Positions 1 through 5,802 of a stretch of 11,552 nt of DNA are shown here, one piece after another. A program made the position numbers and the translations under genes. The notes under the pieces are model-generated. The model was not told the DNA's origin, ran no database searches, and saw only the letters and a list, made by a program, of their open reading frames with translations. The DNA is from Deltaproteobacteria bacterium. Lineage in GTDB: Bacteria; Bdellovibrionota; UBA1018. The stretch lies in the NCBI GenBank assembly GCA_016194835.1, contig JACQAU010000077.1, positions 1 to 11,552 on the forward strand, read 5' to 3'. Position 1 is the stretch's first letter. The number at the start of each line of letters is the position of its first letter.

Positions 1-315
1 ATTTATATTAAACTTGCCTTGTATGACCTTAGCCAATTGTCTAAGTGCTTTTCGCTTTTTTTCATCTTTAGGGTATCTTGCATAGATCCATCTTTGTACA
101 TCATCTCTTAAACCATCATGATCTGAATCAATGCCTTCGATAGTTTTTTTCCCATTTTTTTCTGGATCAGGCACAAAACCAGGAGGAAAAGAAAAATGTT
201 TATCTGCATCAATAATATCGTCCTGTGTATATTTTTTTGTGCAACCGTCTAATATGCTAAGTAATAAAACAAACATAAAAAGAATCGATAAACCTAATCT
301 AATATAAATTGTCAT
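1..315 (-). CDS. Partial small exported (probable lipoprotein) protein with Ca-loop-like motif
   Basis: This is an open frame of 105 codons from an ATG at 315-313 to the left edge with no stop, so the C-terminus is missing. Residues 1-24 are a hydrophobic signal-like segment (a single Arg at 6, then a Leu/Ile/Phe/Val stretch) ending in L-D-G-C at 22-25. That resembles a lipobox, although Asp at -2 is atypical. The mature part carries D-S-D-H-D-G-L-R-D-D at 63-72, the DxDxDG calcium-loop pattern of thrombospondin type 3 or EF-hand-like repeats, followed by a basic helix. I infer an exported, perhaps lipid-anchored, envelope protein; its function is unknown. No Shine-Dalgarno sequence precedes the ATG. 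A second in-frame ATG at codon 14 would leave a very short signal peptide, so the first is preferred. Confidence 0.6.
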   Translation of the reverse strand, partial: MTIYIRLGLSILFMFVLLLSILDGCTKKYTQDDIIDADKHFSFPPGFVPDPEKNGKKTIEGIDSDHDGLRDDVQRWIYARYPKDEKKRKALRQLAKVIQGKFNIN

Positions 316-330
316 AAATAAAAATCTTGC

Positions 331-359
331 AATATATATACCATCAATATTAATCACAA
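331..359 (-). promoter_or_regulatory. Possible sigma70-type promoter for the exported protein
   Basis: On the minus strand TTGTGA (359-354) and TATATT (336-331) are separated by exactly 17 nt. This matches the TTGACA/TATAAT consensus at 4 and 5 of 6 positions. Transcription would begin near 324, leaving a leader of only about 9 nt before the ATG at 315. In DNA this AT-rich a chance match is quite possible. Confidence 0.35.
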
Positions 360-407
360 ACTAAATAAAAATAGACCGAAATTCAGACTATCACACCTAA
401 AATAGGA

Positions 408-472
408 CTCTAATTTAGAGTTATTGTCCCTAAGACACACCGAAAAAAACCTGTCAGTGACATTGCTGGCAA
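408..472. repeat. Cluster of three short palindromes in the 316-554 intergenic region
   Basis: The 239-bp gap between the exported protein and the end of gdh holds no convincing gene. It contains CTCTAA-T-TTAGAG (408-420), TGTCA-G-TGACA (452-462) and, directly abutting, TTGC-TG-GCAA (463-472). Both flanking genes are on the minus strand, so the area is downstream of gdh and upstream of the exported-protein gene. The palindromes could be protein-binding sites or RNA hairpins. None is followed by a clear T tract, so I do not call a terminator. Confidence 0.35.
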
Positions 473-554
473 CCCTTGATCTATACTAAAGAGAGAAACA
501 ATCACAGATTTAGAAGAGTGGCTTAAGCACATATTACATTAACGGTATATGTTA

Positions 555-1874
555 TTACGGAAACAAACCACGAAGTAGCATTGCACGATTTAGGCGATCA
601 ACACCTGCAATTAGGGCTGCTGTTTTCATACCACACTTGTAATGAGTCTGAATTTCTATCACTCTTTTGAATGCATTTGATAAAACTTCTGCTAGTTTTT
701 CATTAACTTCAGTTTCGTTCCAAAAGAAATTTTGCATTCCCTGAACCCACTCAAAATAAGAAACAATCACGCCTCCTGCATTACAAAGAATATCAGGAAT
801 AATAAATGCCCCTTTTTCTTCTAAAACCTTCGAAGCTTCAGCAGTTATAGGACCGTTTGCTCCTTCTGCAATAATTTTTGCTTTAACATTTTTAACATTG
901 TTTTTTGTTATTACCCCATCGATTGCTGCAGGAATTAAAATATCAACTGGCAACGCTAGTAGATCTTCGTTTGATATGGGCTCAACATCCTTTTTGTACT
1001 CGCTAAGTGTTATTCCCGACTGGCCAGGCTTGAGCATTTTATATAATTCTGTAATATTAAGTCCATTTTTATTATAAATGCCACCTGTGTAATCACTTAC
1101 CGCGGTTACTTTGGCGCCGCGTTGGGCAATTTCGTAAGCCGCCACTGCACCTACTTTGCCAAAGCCGTGAACAGCTACGCTGGTATTAGCATCTAAGCGT
1201 AGTGAAGTTCGTTTTGATTGTGTCAGATGTTTAATTGCGTGCTCGATGGTATACACCACGCCGCGTCCTGTGCTTTCGGTTCTACCTAAAGAACCGCCAA
1301 TTTCGATAGGCTTTCCTGTCACAACACCAGGAATTGCAAAACCTTGCTCTTGCGAATAAGTATCCATCATCCAGGCCATTGTTTGTGAATCAGTGCCAAT
1401 GTCTGGTGCAGGTACGTCTCTGTCTGGACCAATGATCATGTTTATTTCACTCGTGTATCGTCGCGTGAGTGCTTGTGCTTCTTGTCTGGATAGTTTGTTA
1501 GGGTCGACTCTTATGCCTCCTTTAGCTCCACCTAATGGCAAACCCACAAGTGAGCACTTGAAAGTCATAAGCATGGCGAGGCCGGCAACTTCTGATAAAT
1601 TAACGTCAGGATGAAAGCGAATTCCTCCTTTGCCTGGTCCCAGAGTCATATTGTGCTGTACGCGGTATCCCTCGAAAACACGGATAATACCGTTATCTAA
1701 ACGAATAGGAACACTAACAATTAGTGCACGTTTTGGAACTTTTAGTCTTTCGGCAATATTGGGATCTAGTTTCATCGTATTAGCCGCTTCCCGTAGCTCG
1801 GTTACAGCGTTACGATAGAGTTCACTGGATTCCCAAAGTTCTGATGTTAATGAACGGGCTGTTGAGTCAAGCAT
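555..1874 (-). CDS. gdhA: Glutamate dehydrogenase (Glu/Leu/Phe/Val dehydrogenase family)
   Basis: The 439-aa protein should catalyse reversible oxidative deamination of L-glutamate to 2-oxoglutarate and ammonia in the cytoplasm. Substrate-domain motifs are GPGKGGIRFHPDV (79-91) and PLGGAKGGI (113-121), whose Lys118 is the expected catalytic lysine, then PAPDIGT (155-161). The nucleotide-binding domain has VHGFGKVG (235-242) and an Asp at 261 ending the second beta strand, which favours NAD over NADP (inference). AEGANGP (337-343) and NAGGVIVSYFEW (365-376) complete the family pattern. Length is normal for the hexameric bacterial enzyme. The ATG is preceded by AAGGAG (1888-1883) at good spacing, and translation ends in a tandem TAATAA. 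It is transcribed divergently from ddl. Leucine or phenylalanine dehydrogenase is less likely given the length and motifs. The exact subtype (gdhA, gluD or rocG-like) is not resolved. Confidence 0.93.
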   Translation of the reverse strand: MLDSTARSLTSELWESSELYRNAVTELREAANTMKLDPNIAERLKVPKRALIVSVPIRLDNGIIRVFEGYRVQHNMTLGPGKGGIRFHPDVNLSEVAGLAMLMTFKCSLVGLPLGGAKGGIRVDPNKLSRQEAQALTRRYTSEINMIIGPDRDVPAPDIGTDSQTMAWMMDTYSQEQGFAIPGVVTGKPIEIGGSLGRTESTGRGVVYTIEHAIKHLTQSKRTSLRLDANTSVAVHGFGKVGAVAAYEIAQRGAKVTAVSDYTGGIYNKNGLNITELYKMLKPGQSGITLSEYKKDVEPISNEDLLALPVDILIPAAIDGVITKNNVKNVKAKIIAEGANGPITAEASKVLEEKGAFIIPDILCNAGGVIVSYFEWVQGMQNFFWNETEVNEKLAEVLSNAFKRVIEIQTHYKCGMKTAALIAGVDRLNRAMLLRGLFP

Positions 1875-1916
1875 GAGTGGTTCTCCTTATAGTTCTTCTT
1901 ATAAGAGATAATATAA

Positions 1917-1945
1917 TTGAAAAATAAAAGCGCTTTTATTAGACT
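1917..1945 (+). promoter_or_regulatory. Possible ddl promoter spanning the palindrome
   Basis: TTGAAA (1917-1922) and TAGACT (1940-1945) are separated by 17 nt, with 5 and 4 of 6 matches to the sigma70 consensus. The predicted start would be near 1952, giving a leader of about 20 nt with GGAG at 1962-1965 before the ddl ATG. The spacer is almost exactly filled by the 18-bp palindrome. Confidence 0.4.
1923..1940. promoter_or_regulatory. Perfect 18-bp palindrome, candidate operator between gdh and ddl
   Basis: AATAAAAGCGCTTTTATT is a perfect, loop-less palindrome in the 99-bp divergent gap. Because both genes start here, a terminator makes no sense, so a binding site for a dimeric regulator is the better reading. 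The core AAAGCGCTTT, centred on CG, resembles operators of LacI/GalR-family regulators such as cre boxes; this is a resemblance only. It lies in the spacer of the candidate ddl promoter and near the likely -35 area of gdh, so one protein could control both. A second, 10-bp palindrome, TCTTATAAGA (1897-1906), sits closer to gdh. Confidence 0.5.
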
Positions 1946-1973
1946 TTACTGATAAAAATGTGGAGATGCAAGT

Positions 1974-3095
1974 ATGAAAAATAAAATCAAAGTAGCTATT
2001 TTGTATGGTGGTAGATCAGGAGAACATGAAATTTCGCTTCAATCTGCTGCTAGTGTGATCAGAAACTTGGATCAAACTCGATTTGAAGTTGTTCCTGTTT
2101 CCATAGATAAACAAGGAAAATGGTGCTACCAGGATTATTCGCTTCTCACTAGCTCAACAAAGGCTCTTCCGGTATTTAAAAATGCTCCAGAGATTTTTAT
2201 TCCACAGCGTCCACTTGAGTCAGAAAAAAATTTACTGACTGTAAATGGTCAAAAAGAAACAAGAATTGACATTGTGTTTCCTGTTTTGCATGGACCTTTA
2301 GGAGAAGATGGCACAGTTCAGGGTTTTTTAGAATTAGCTGAAATCCCATATGTGGGAGCCGGTGTTTTGGCATCAGCTCTAGGTATGGATAAGGAAAAAG
2401 CAAAAATTTTAGCTAAAGATGCAGGTATTCCTATTGTGCCATATATGACGTTGAGACAAGTTTTGTGGGAAAAGGAAAAGTCTTTGTGTATAAAAAAAAT
2501 TAAAAAAGACTTGCAGTATCCTGTTTTTGTTAAGCCAGCCAATATGGGATCCAGTGTGGGAGTGCACAGGGTCAAAGACGAAAAAAATCTAGAACCATCC
2601 TTAATGGATGCCTTTCGGTACGATAAAAAAGTATTGGTCGAAAAAGCAGTAAACGCACGTGAAATCGAAGTTTCTGTTTTAGAAAATATAGATCCCAATC
2701 AATTGCCATTAGCTAGCATCCCTGGTGAAGTTATTCCTCACCACGAATTTTACTCGTACGAAGCAAAGTATATGGATGAAAAAGGTGCAGAACTCATAAT
2801 TCCTGCACATTTGACTGCACAGCAAATCAAGAGGGCCCAAGAAATAGCAAGTGGAGTTTTTATTGCGCTGGATTGTGAGGGTATGGGGAGAGTGGATTTA
2901 TTTTTAGAAAAAGAGAGTGGCAGTTTTTATTTTAGTGAAATTAATACAATCCCCGGATTTACAACGATTAGTATGTACCCAAAACTTTGGGAGGCAAGTG
3001 GCATTTCTTATAAGGAGTTACTTACTAGACTTATTGAATTGGCCTTAGCCAGGCATGAGAGAAAAAAAACGCTGTGTAGGGAGTATAAGCCCTAA
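1974..3095 (+). CDS. ddl: D-alanine--D-alanine ligase
   Basis: The 373-aa cytoplasmic ATP-grasp enzyme joins two D-alanines for the peptidoglycan stem peptide. Motifs in order are GGRSGEHEIS (12-21), HGPLGEDGTVQG (106-117), YVGAGVLASALGMDK (126-140), the ATP-binding KPANMGSSVGV (187-197), the omega-loop EFYSYEAKY (258-266), GRVDLF (305-310) and EINTIPGFT (322-330). The Tyr-containing omega loop is the D-Ala-D-Ala type; D-lactate (VanA-like) ligases differ here. The start is an ATG with GGAG at 1962-1965, 8 nt upstream. The gene stands apart from the mur/fts cluster where ddl often lies. Its last residues are a basic tail beyond the usual end of the fold. No clear terminator follows, so the secreted-protein gene 66 bp downstream could be co-transcribed. 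Confidence 0.95.
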   Translation: MKNKIKVAILYGGRSGEHEISLQSAASVIRNLDQTRFEVVPVSIDKQGKWCYQDYSLLTSSTKALPVFKNAPEIFIPQRPLESEKNLLTVNGQKETRIDIVFPVLHGPLGEDGTVQGFLELAEIPYVGAGVLASALGMDKEKAKILAKDAGIPIVPYMTLRQVLWEKEKSLCIKKIKKDLQYPVFVKPANMGSSVGVHRVKDEKNLEPSLMDAFRYDKKVLVEKAVNAREIEVSVLENIDPNQLPLASIPGEVIPHHEFYSYEAKYMDEKGAELIIPAHLTAQQIKRAQEIASGVFIALDCEGMGRVDLFLEKESGSFYFSEINTIPGFTTISMYPKLWEASGISYKELLTRLIELALARHERKKTLCREYKP

Positions 3096-3113
3096 GTAGA
3101 TTATTGACAAGCT

Positions 3114-3136
3114 AGCGCAGGTGTGACACTGCTGCT
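3114..3136 (+). other. Stem-loop between ddl and the secreted-protein gene
   Basis: AGCGCAG (3114-3120) can pair with CTGC-T-GCT (3129-3136) with one bulged T, giving a 7-bp stem and an 8-nt loop. No T tract follows, so it is not an evident intrinsic terminator. It could sit in a read-through mRNA from ddl. Confidence 0.25.
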
Positions 3137-3161
3137 ATCTAGAAAACAAAAGGGGGTTCAA

Positions 3162-3611
3162 ATGAGTATGAAAAAAATAATGCTAGTTTTAACTGTTTTG
3201 TTGATTTCTGCTTCAGTGTCTGGATATTCTGAAGAGATCAAAGAAGAGATTTTGGGACATGTGGTTGCGGTGAAACGTTCATTTGGTTTTGCAAGTTATG
3301 AAGCATGTCAGAAAGTATTTCAACCATTCTCTAGTACAGGTTTTGTTTGTGATGTAAACTTGCCTGATCCATCTAAATTTGTTCATAATGTTTTAAGATG
3401 GACATACCGTGAAGCTACTATAGATATTTGCAAAGTTACACTAGGCAGTTCCAGCCGTGGCTATACGATTTCAGTTTCTCCTATTAATTATAATTCAAAG
3501 GTACTGGCACAATTTACACAGACTTTTGCATTAGAGTGCATTAAAAACGCACTTCTCACCACAGATATGGGTACTACTGAAATCACCTCTGTTGTGCTTG
3601 ATGTGAAATAG
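3162..3611 (+). CDS. Small secreted/periplasmic protein with four cysteines, unknown family
   Basis: I do not recognise the family. The 149-aa product begins with a clear Sec signal peptide: Lys-Lys at 4-5, a hydrophobic stretch from about 6 to 19, and likely cleavage near Ser-Gly/Tyr at 21-22. The mature part has four cysteines (in EACQK, FVCDV, IDICKV and LECIK), enough for two disulfides in an oxidising compartment. There is no lipobox and no later membrane segment. The ATG at 3162 has AGGGGG at 3151-3156, 5 nt away. An upstream in-frame GTG at 3123 would put a non-signal extension in front and is rejected. A second ATG lies two codons on. The gene ends 20 bp before the convergent topA tail. 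A small periplasmic binding or inhibitor-like role is possible but unsupported. Confidence 0.7.
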   Translation: MSMKKIMLVLTVLLISASVSGYSEEIKEEILGHVVAVKRSFGFASYEACQKVFQPFSSTGFVCDVNLPDPSKFVHNVLRWTYREATIDICKVTLGSSSRGYTISVSPINYNSKVLAQFTQTFALECIKNALLTTDMGTTEITSVVLDVK

Positions 3612-3631
3612 TAAACTATCTGACCGCTTGG

Positions 3632-4039
3632 CTAAGCTGCCTGGGCTTCGATGATTTCTATGTACCCACACTCTTTTTGTGGGCAGCGATGAATGAGTCC
3701 TTGTTTTTTAGTTAATTTCTCTGTGAGAATTGGAAACTGACACTGAGGACAGCTTTTTAACACTGGTTTGTCCCATAGCGCAAACTTGCAATCCGGGTAA
3801 CGATTGCAACTATAAAAAATCTTTCGAAAACGAGATTGCCTTTGTGCGAGTTCTCCAACCTTACAAGTAGGGCAGGCAATCCCCAAAGTCATTGGAGCGG
3901 TAGATTTGCAGTTAGGATAGTCACTGCATGCTAAAAATTTACCAAATTTCCCACTTTTTACTATCATCGGATTGCCGCATTTTGAGCATTTTTTATCGGT
4001 ATATTCCTTAGGAATAGTTTTGATTTCTCCGGCTTCATC
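3632..4039 (-). CDS. topA: topA C-terminal zinc-ribbon segment in the -1 frame
   Basis: This frame encodes the C-terminal part of topoisomerase I, offset -1 from the core. From the slippery site at 4039 it reads 135 residues to a stop at 3634-3632. It contains three topoisomerase-type C4 zinc ribbons: CSKC...CSDYPNC, CPTC...CNRYPDC and CPQC...CPQKEC. These ribbons bind single-stranded DNA and help strand passage in the family. The first methionine in this frame (ATG 3967-3965, overlapping the core's TGA as ATGA) falls after the first Cys pair of ribbon 1. Restart there would give a 111-aa protein with a broken finger, so I think this segment is meant to be joined to the core by frameshifting, or was before a mutation. 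Read from 4039 the combined protein is 723 aa. The -1 frame is closed upstream by TAA at 4087-4085. Confidence 0.8.
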   Translation of the reverse strand, partial: DEAGEIKTIPKEYTDKKCSKCGNPMIVKSGKFGKFLACSDYPNCKSTAPMTLGIACPTCKVGELAQRQSRFRKIFYSCNRYPDCKFALWDKPVLKSCPQCQFPILTEKLTKKQGLIHRCPQKECGYIEIIEAQAA

Positions 4040-5802
4040 TTTTTTGAAGTCTTGCGTGTTGTTGCATTCGGGGTCATTTGAATTTTAGCTTTTTCTAAAG
4101 TTTTTTCAAAAGGAGTCCAAAAGCGGGTTAAAGTCTTTTTCCAGTCCATCTCTCCTTCTGCAATAGCATCAAGTTCATTTTCCATCTCGGCTGTAAACTC
4201 AGCATTCAAAATATCTGGAAAAGATATTTGTAAGAGATCATTGACTACTTCGCCTAGTTCTGTTGGATAATAACGATTTTCGCGTTTTTCGACATATTCA
4301 CGATCTTGAATATTAGAAAGAATTGCAGCATAAGTCGAAGGTCGACCAATTCCTTTCTCTTCGAGTTCACGAATGAGAGAAGCATCAGAATAATGTGGAG
4401 GAGGTTCTGTAAAATGTTGAGATGGAGTAAATTTTTCTGCTTCGACGGCATCACCAGTCTGTAAAAACGGTAGTTTTAATATTTTATCTTGGTCGCTATT
4501 TATTTTTTCATCTTCGAGACTTTCTATATAAACTACTGTAAAACCAGGAAATTTCATCACAGAACCAGTAGCCCGAAAAACAACTGCGATATTTTCGCTA
4601 TTTTTTGTTTCTACATCTATAGTGGTTTGATCATAAATAGCCGGACTCATCTGTGAAGCTATAAAACGATTCCAAATTAACTGATATAGTCTGAATAAAT
4701 CTTTTTCTAAATAATTTTCAATTTTATCTGGTGAAAACTCTAAAGAGGCTGGGCGAATAGCTTCGTGTGCATCTTGTGCACCCTTCTTGGTTTTGTAGAT
4801 TATGGCTTCTTCTGGTAAATATTCGTTTCCATAATTGCTTTTAATAAAATCTCGAACATTTTGTAATGCGCTAGGTTCGATGCGTACAGAGTCTGTTCGC
4901 ATATAAGTAATTAAGCCTTGCGTTCCAAAATTGCCAAGGTCAATACCTTCGTAAAGTACCTGCGCTAGTGTCATTGTTTTTTTTGCACTAAATCCAAGTT
5001 TTCGAGCGGCTTCTTGTTGAAGTCTACTTGTAATAAAAGGCGGTGTTGGTCTCCTTCGTCTTTCTTTTTGCTTAACACTTTTTATTTTCCATATGGAGCT
5101 TTTGATTGAGGCTAAAAATTTTTCAACTTGTGCTTGATTTTTTAGTTCAGGATCTTTTTCGTTAATTTTAAAACATTTTGTTTCTATTTCATTATTGTCT
5201 TTTTTGAAGAGACCTTCGATTTCCCAGTACTCTTCTGGTATGAAACTTTTAATTTCCCTTTCTCTTTCTACAACAAATTTAACAGCCACAGATTGCACTC
5301 TGCCGGCGGATAATCCTCTTCTTACTTTATCCCAAAGTAGAGGACTGATTTTATAACCTACTAGTCTGTCTAAAATACGTCTAGCTTGTTGAGCATGATA
5401 TTTCTGTTGATCAAGTTCTTTGGGATTTTTGATAGCCTCTAAGACATTGGGTTTAGTTATAGCATTGATTAAAACTCGATGGATTTTTTTCCCTTTACCT
5501 TTTAGTTCTTCGCTAATATGCCAGGCGATGGCTTCGCCTTCACGGTCCGGGTCGGTAGCCAGGTATAGATCTTTTGTGGTTTGAGCAGCTTTTTGTAATT
5601 CGTTTATTATTTTTATCTTTGAAGGTATAATTTGATAATCGACCTTAAAGCCCTTTTTGACATCTACCCCTAATTTTGATTTTGGGAGGTCTTTGATGTG
5701 CCCCACGCTGGCTTTAACGGTGTACTCTCTGCCCAAATATTTTTGGATTGTTTTTGCCTTAGATGGTGATTCAACAATGATCAGTCCTTTTTTTAGCATC
5801 AT
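3964..5802 (-). CDS. topA: DNA topoisomerase I, zero-frame catalytic core
   Basis: Type IA topoisomerase relaxes negative supercoils by a transient 5'-phosphotyrosine break. The 612-aa frame has the Toprim domain with VESPSKAKTI (10-19, Glu11) and ATDPDREGEAIAWH (82-95), GRVQSVA (168-174), the active-site ITYMRTDS (298-305, Tyr300), AHEAIRP (345-351) and GIGRPSTYA (484-492). The core is complete to about 575 and then ends with 24 lysine-rich codons after Lys588 instead of the zinc ribbons, which lie in the -1 frame. The start overlaps the dprA stop as ATGA, with a second ATG immediately after. There is no Shine-Dalgarno, so translation is probably coupled to dprA or leaderless. If read without frameshifting, the short form keeps the cleavage site but lacks the zinc domain. 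It is the last gene of the minus-strand unit. Confidence 0.95.
   Translation of the reverse strand: MMLKKGLIIVESPSKAKTIQKYLGREYTVKASVGHIKDLPKSKLGVDVKKGFKVDYQIIPSKIKIINELQKAAQTTKDLYLATDPDREGEAIAWHISEELKGKGKKIHRVLINAITKPNVLEAIKNPKELDQQKYHAQQARRILDRLVGYKISPLLWDKVRRGLSAGRVQSVAVKFVVEREREIKSFIPEEYWEIEGLFKKDNNEIETKCFKINEKDPELKNQAQVEKFLASIKSSIWKIKSVKQKERRRRPTPPFITSRLQQEAARKLGFSAKKTMTLAQVLYEGIDLGNFGTQGLITYMRTDSVRIEPSALQNVRDFIKSNYGNEYLPEEAIIYKTKKGAQDAHEAIRPASLEFSPDKIENYLEKDLFRLYQLIWNRFIASQMSPAIYDQTTIDVETKNSENIAVVFRATGSVMKFPGFTVVYIESLEDEKINSDQDKILKLPFLQTGDAVEAEKFTPSQHFTEPPPHYSDASLIRELEEKGIGRPSTYAAILSNIQDREYVEKRENRYYPTELGEVVNDLLQISFPDILNAEFTAEMENELDAIAEGEMDWKKTLTRFWTPFEKTLEKAKIQMTPNATTRKTSKKMKPEKSKLFLRNIPIKNAQNAAIR
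3988..3994 (-). other. Second candidate slippery heptamer A AAA AAT in topA
   Basis: On the minus strand codons 603-605 of the core frame read ATA AAA AAT, placing A AAA AAT in the register needed for -1 slippage. After a slip here the next codon is TGC, the first cysteine of zinc ribbon 1. It is 51 nt downstream of the stronger A AAA AAG motif and only 7 codons before the zero-frame stop. Confidence 0.35.
4002..4016 (-). other. Small hairpin between the two slippery sites
   Basis: TATTCC (4002-4007) and GGAATA (4011-4016) form a 6-bp stem with a 3-nt loop in the topA mRNA. It begins 22 nt downstream of the A AAA AAG heptamer, farther than the usual 5-9 nt of stimulatory hairpins, and is weak. 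Its role is uncertain. Confidence 0.25.
4039..4045 (-). promoter_or_regulatory. Candidate -1 frameshift site A AAA AAG in topA
   Basis: Codons 586-588 of the core frame read TCA AAA AAG, which contains the heptamer A AAA AAG in zero-frame register, the same as the known dnaX frameshift site. A -1 slip continues as GAT GAA GCC and so on, straight into the zinc-ribbon frame. I see no strong upstream Shine-Dalgarno-like stimulator. The same run of six A could instead mark transcriptional slippage, a one-base deletion or a homopolymer sequencing error. Confidence 0.55.

Noticed and set aside
482..543. Short frame ending TDLEEWLKHILH as a decayed gene or transposase remnant
   Set aside because: It is only about 20 codons between stops, with no family resemblance.
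1393..1818. Plus-strand open frames over gdh
   Set aside because: They are antisense shadows of a well-conserved enzyme with no Shine-Dalgarno or recognisable product.
3104..3109. Perfect TTGACA between ddl and the secreted-protein gene as a promoter
   Set aside because: No acceptable -10 lies 15-19 nt downstream; the nearest TATCTA-like sequence is 26 nt away.
3123..3161. GTG start for the secreted protein
   Set aside because: It would place a 13-residue extension before an obvious signal peptide, and the AGGGGG site fits the ATG at 3162.
3608..3637. Small inverted repeats (ATAGTAAACTAT, GCTTGGCTAAGC) as a bidirectional terminator between the secreted-protein gene and topA
   Set aside because: The stems are 4-5 bp and no T tract follows on either strand.
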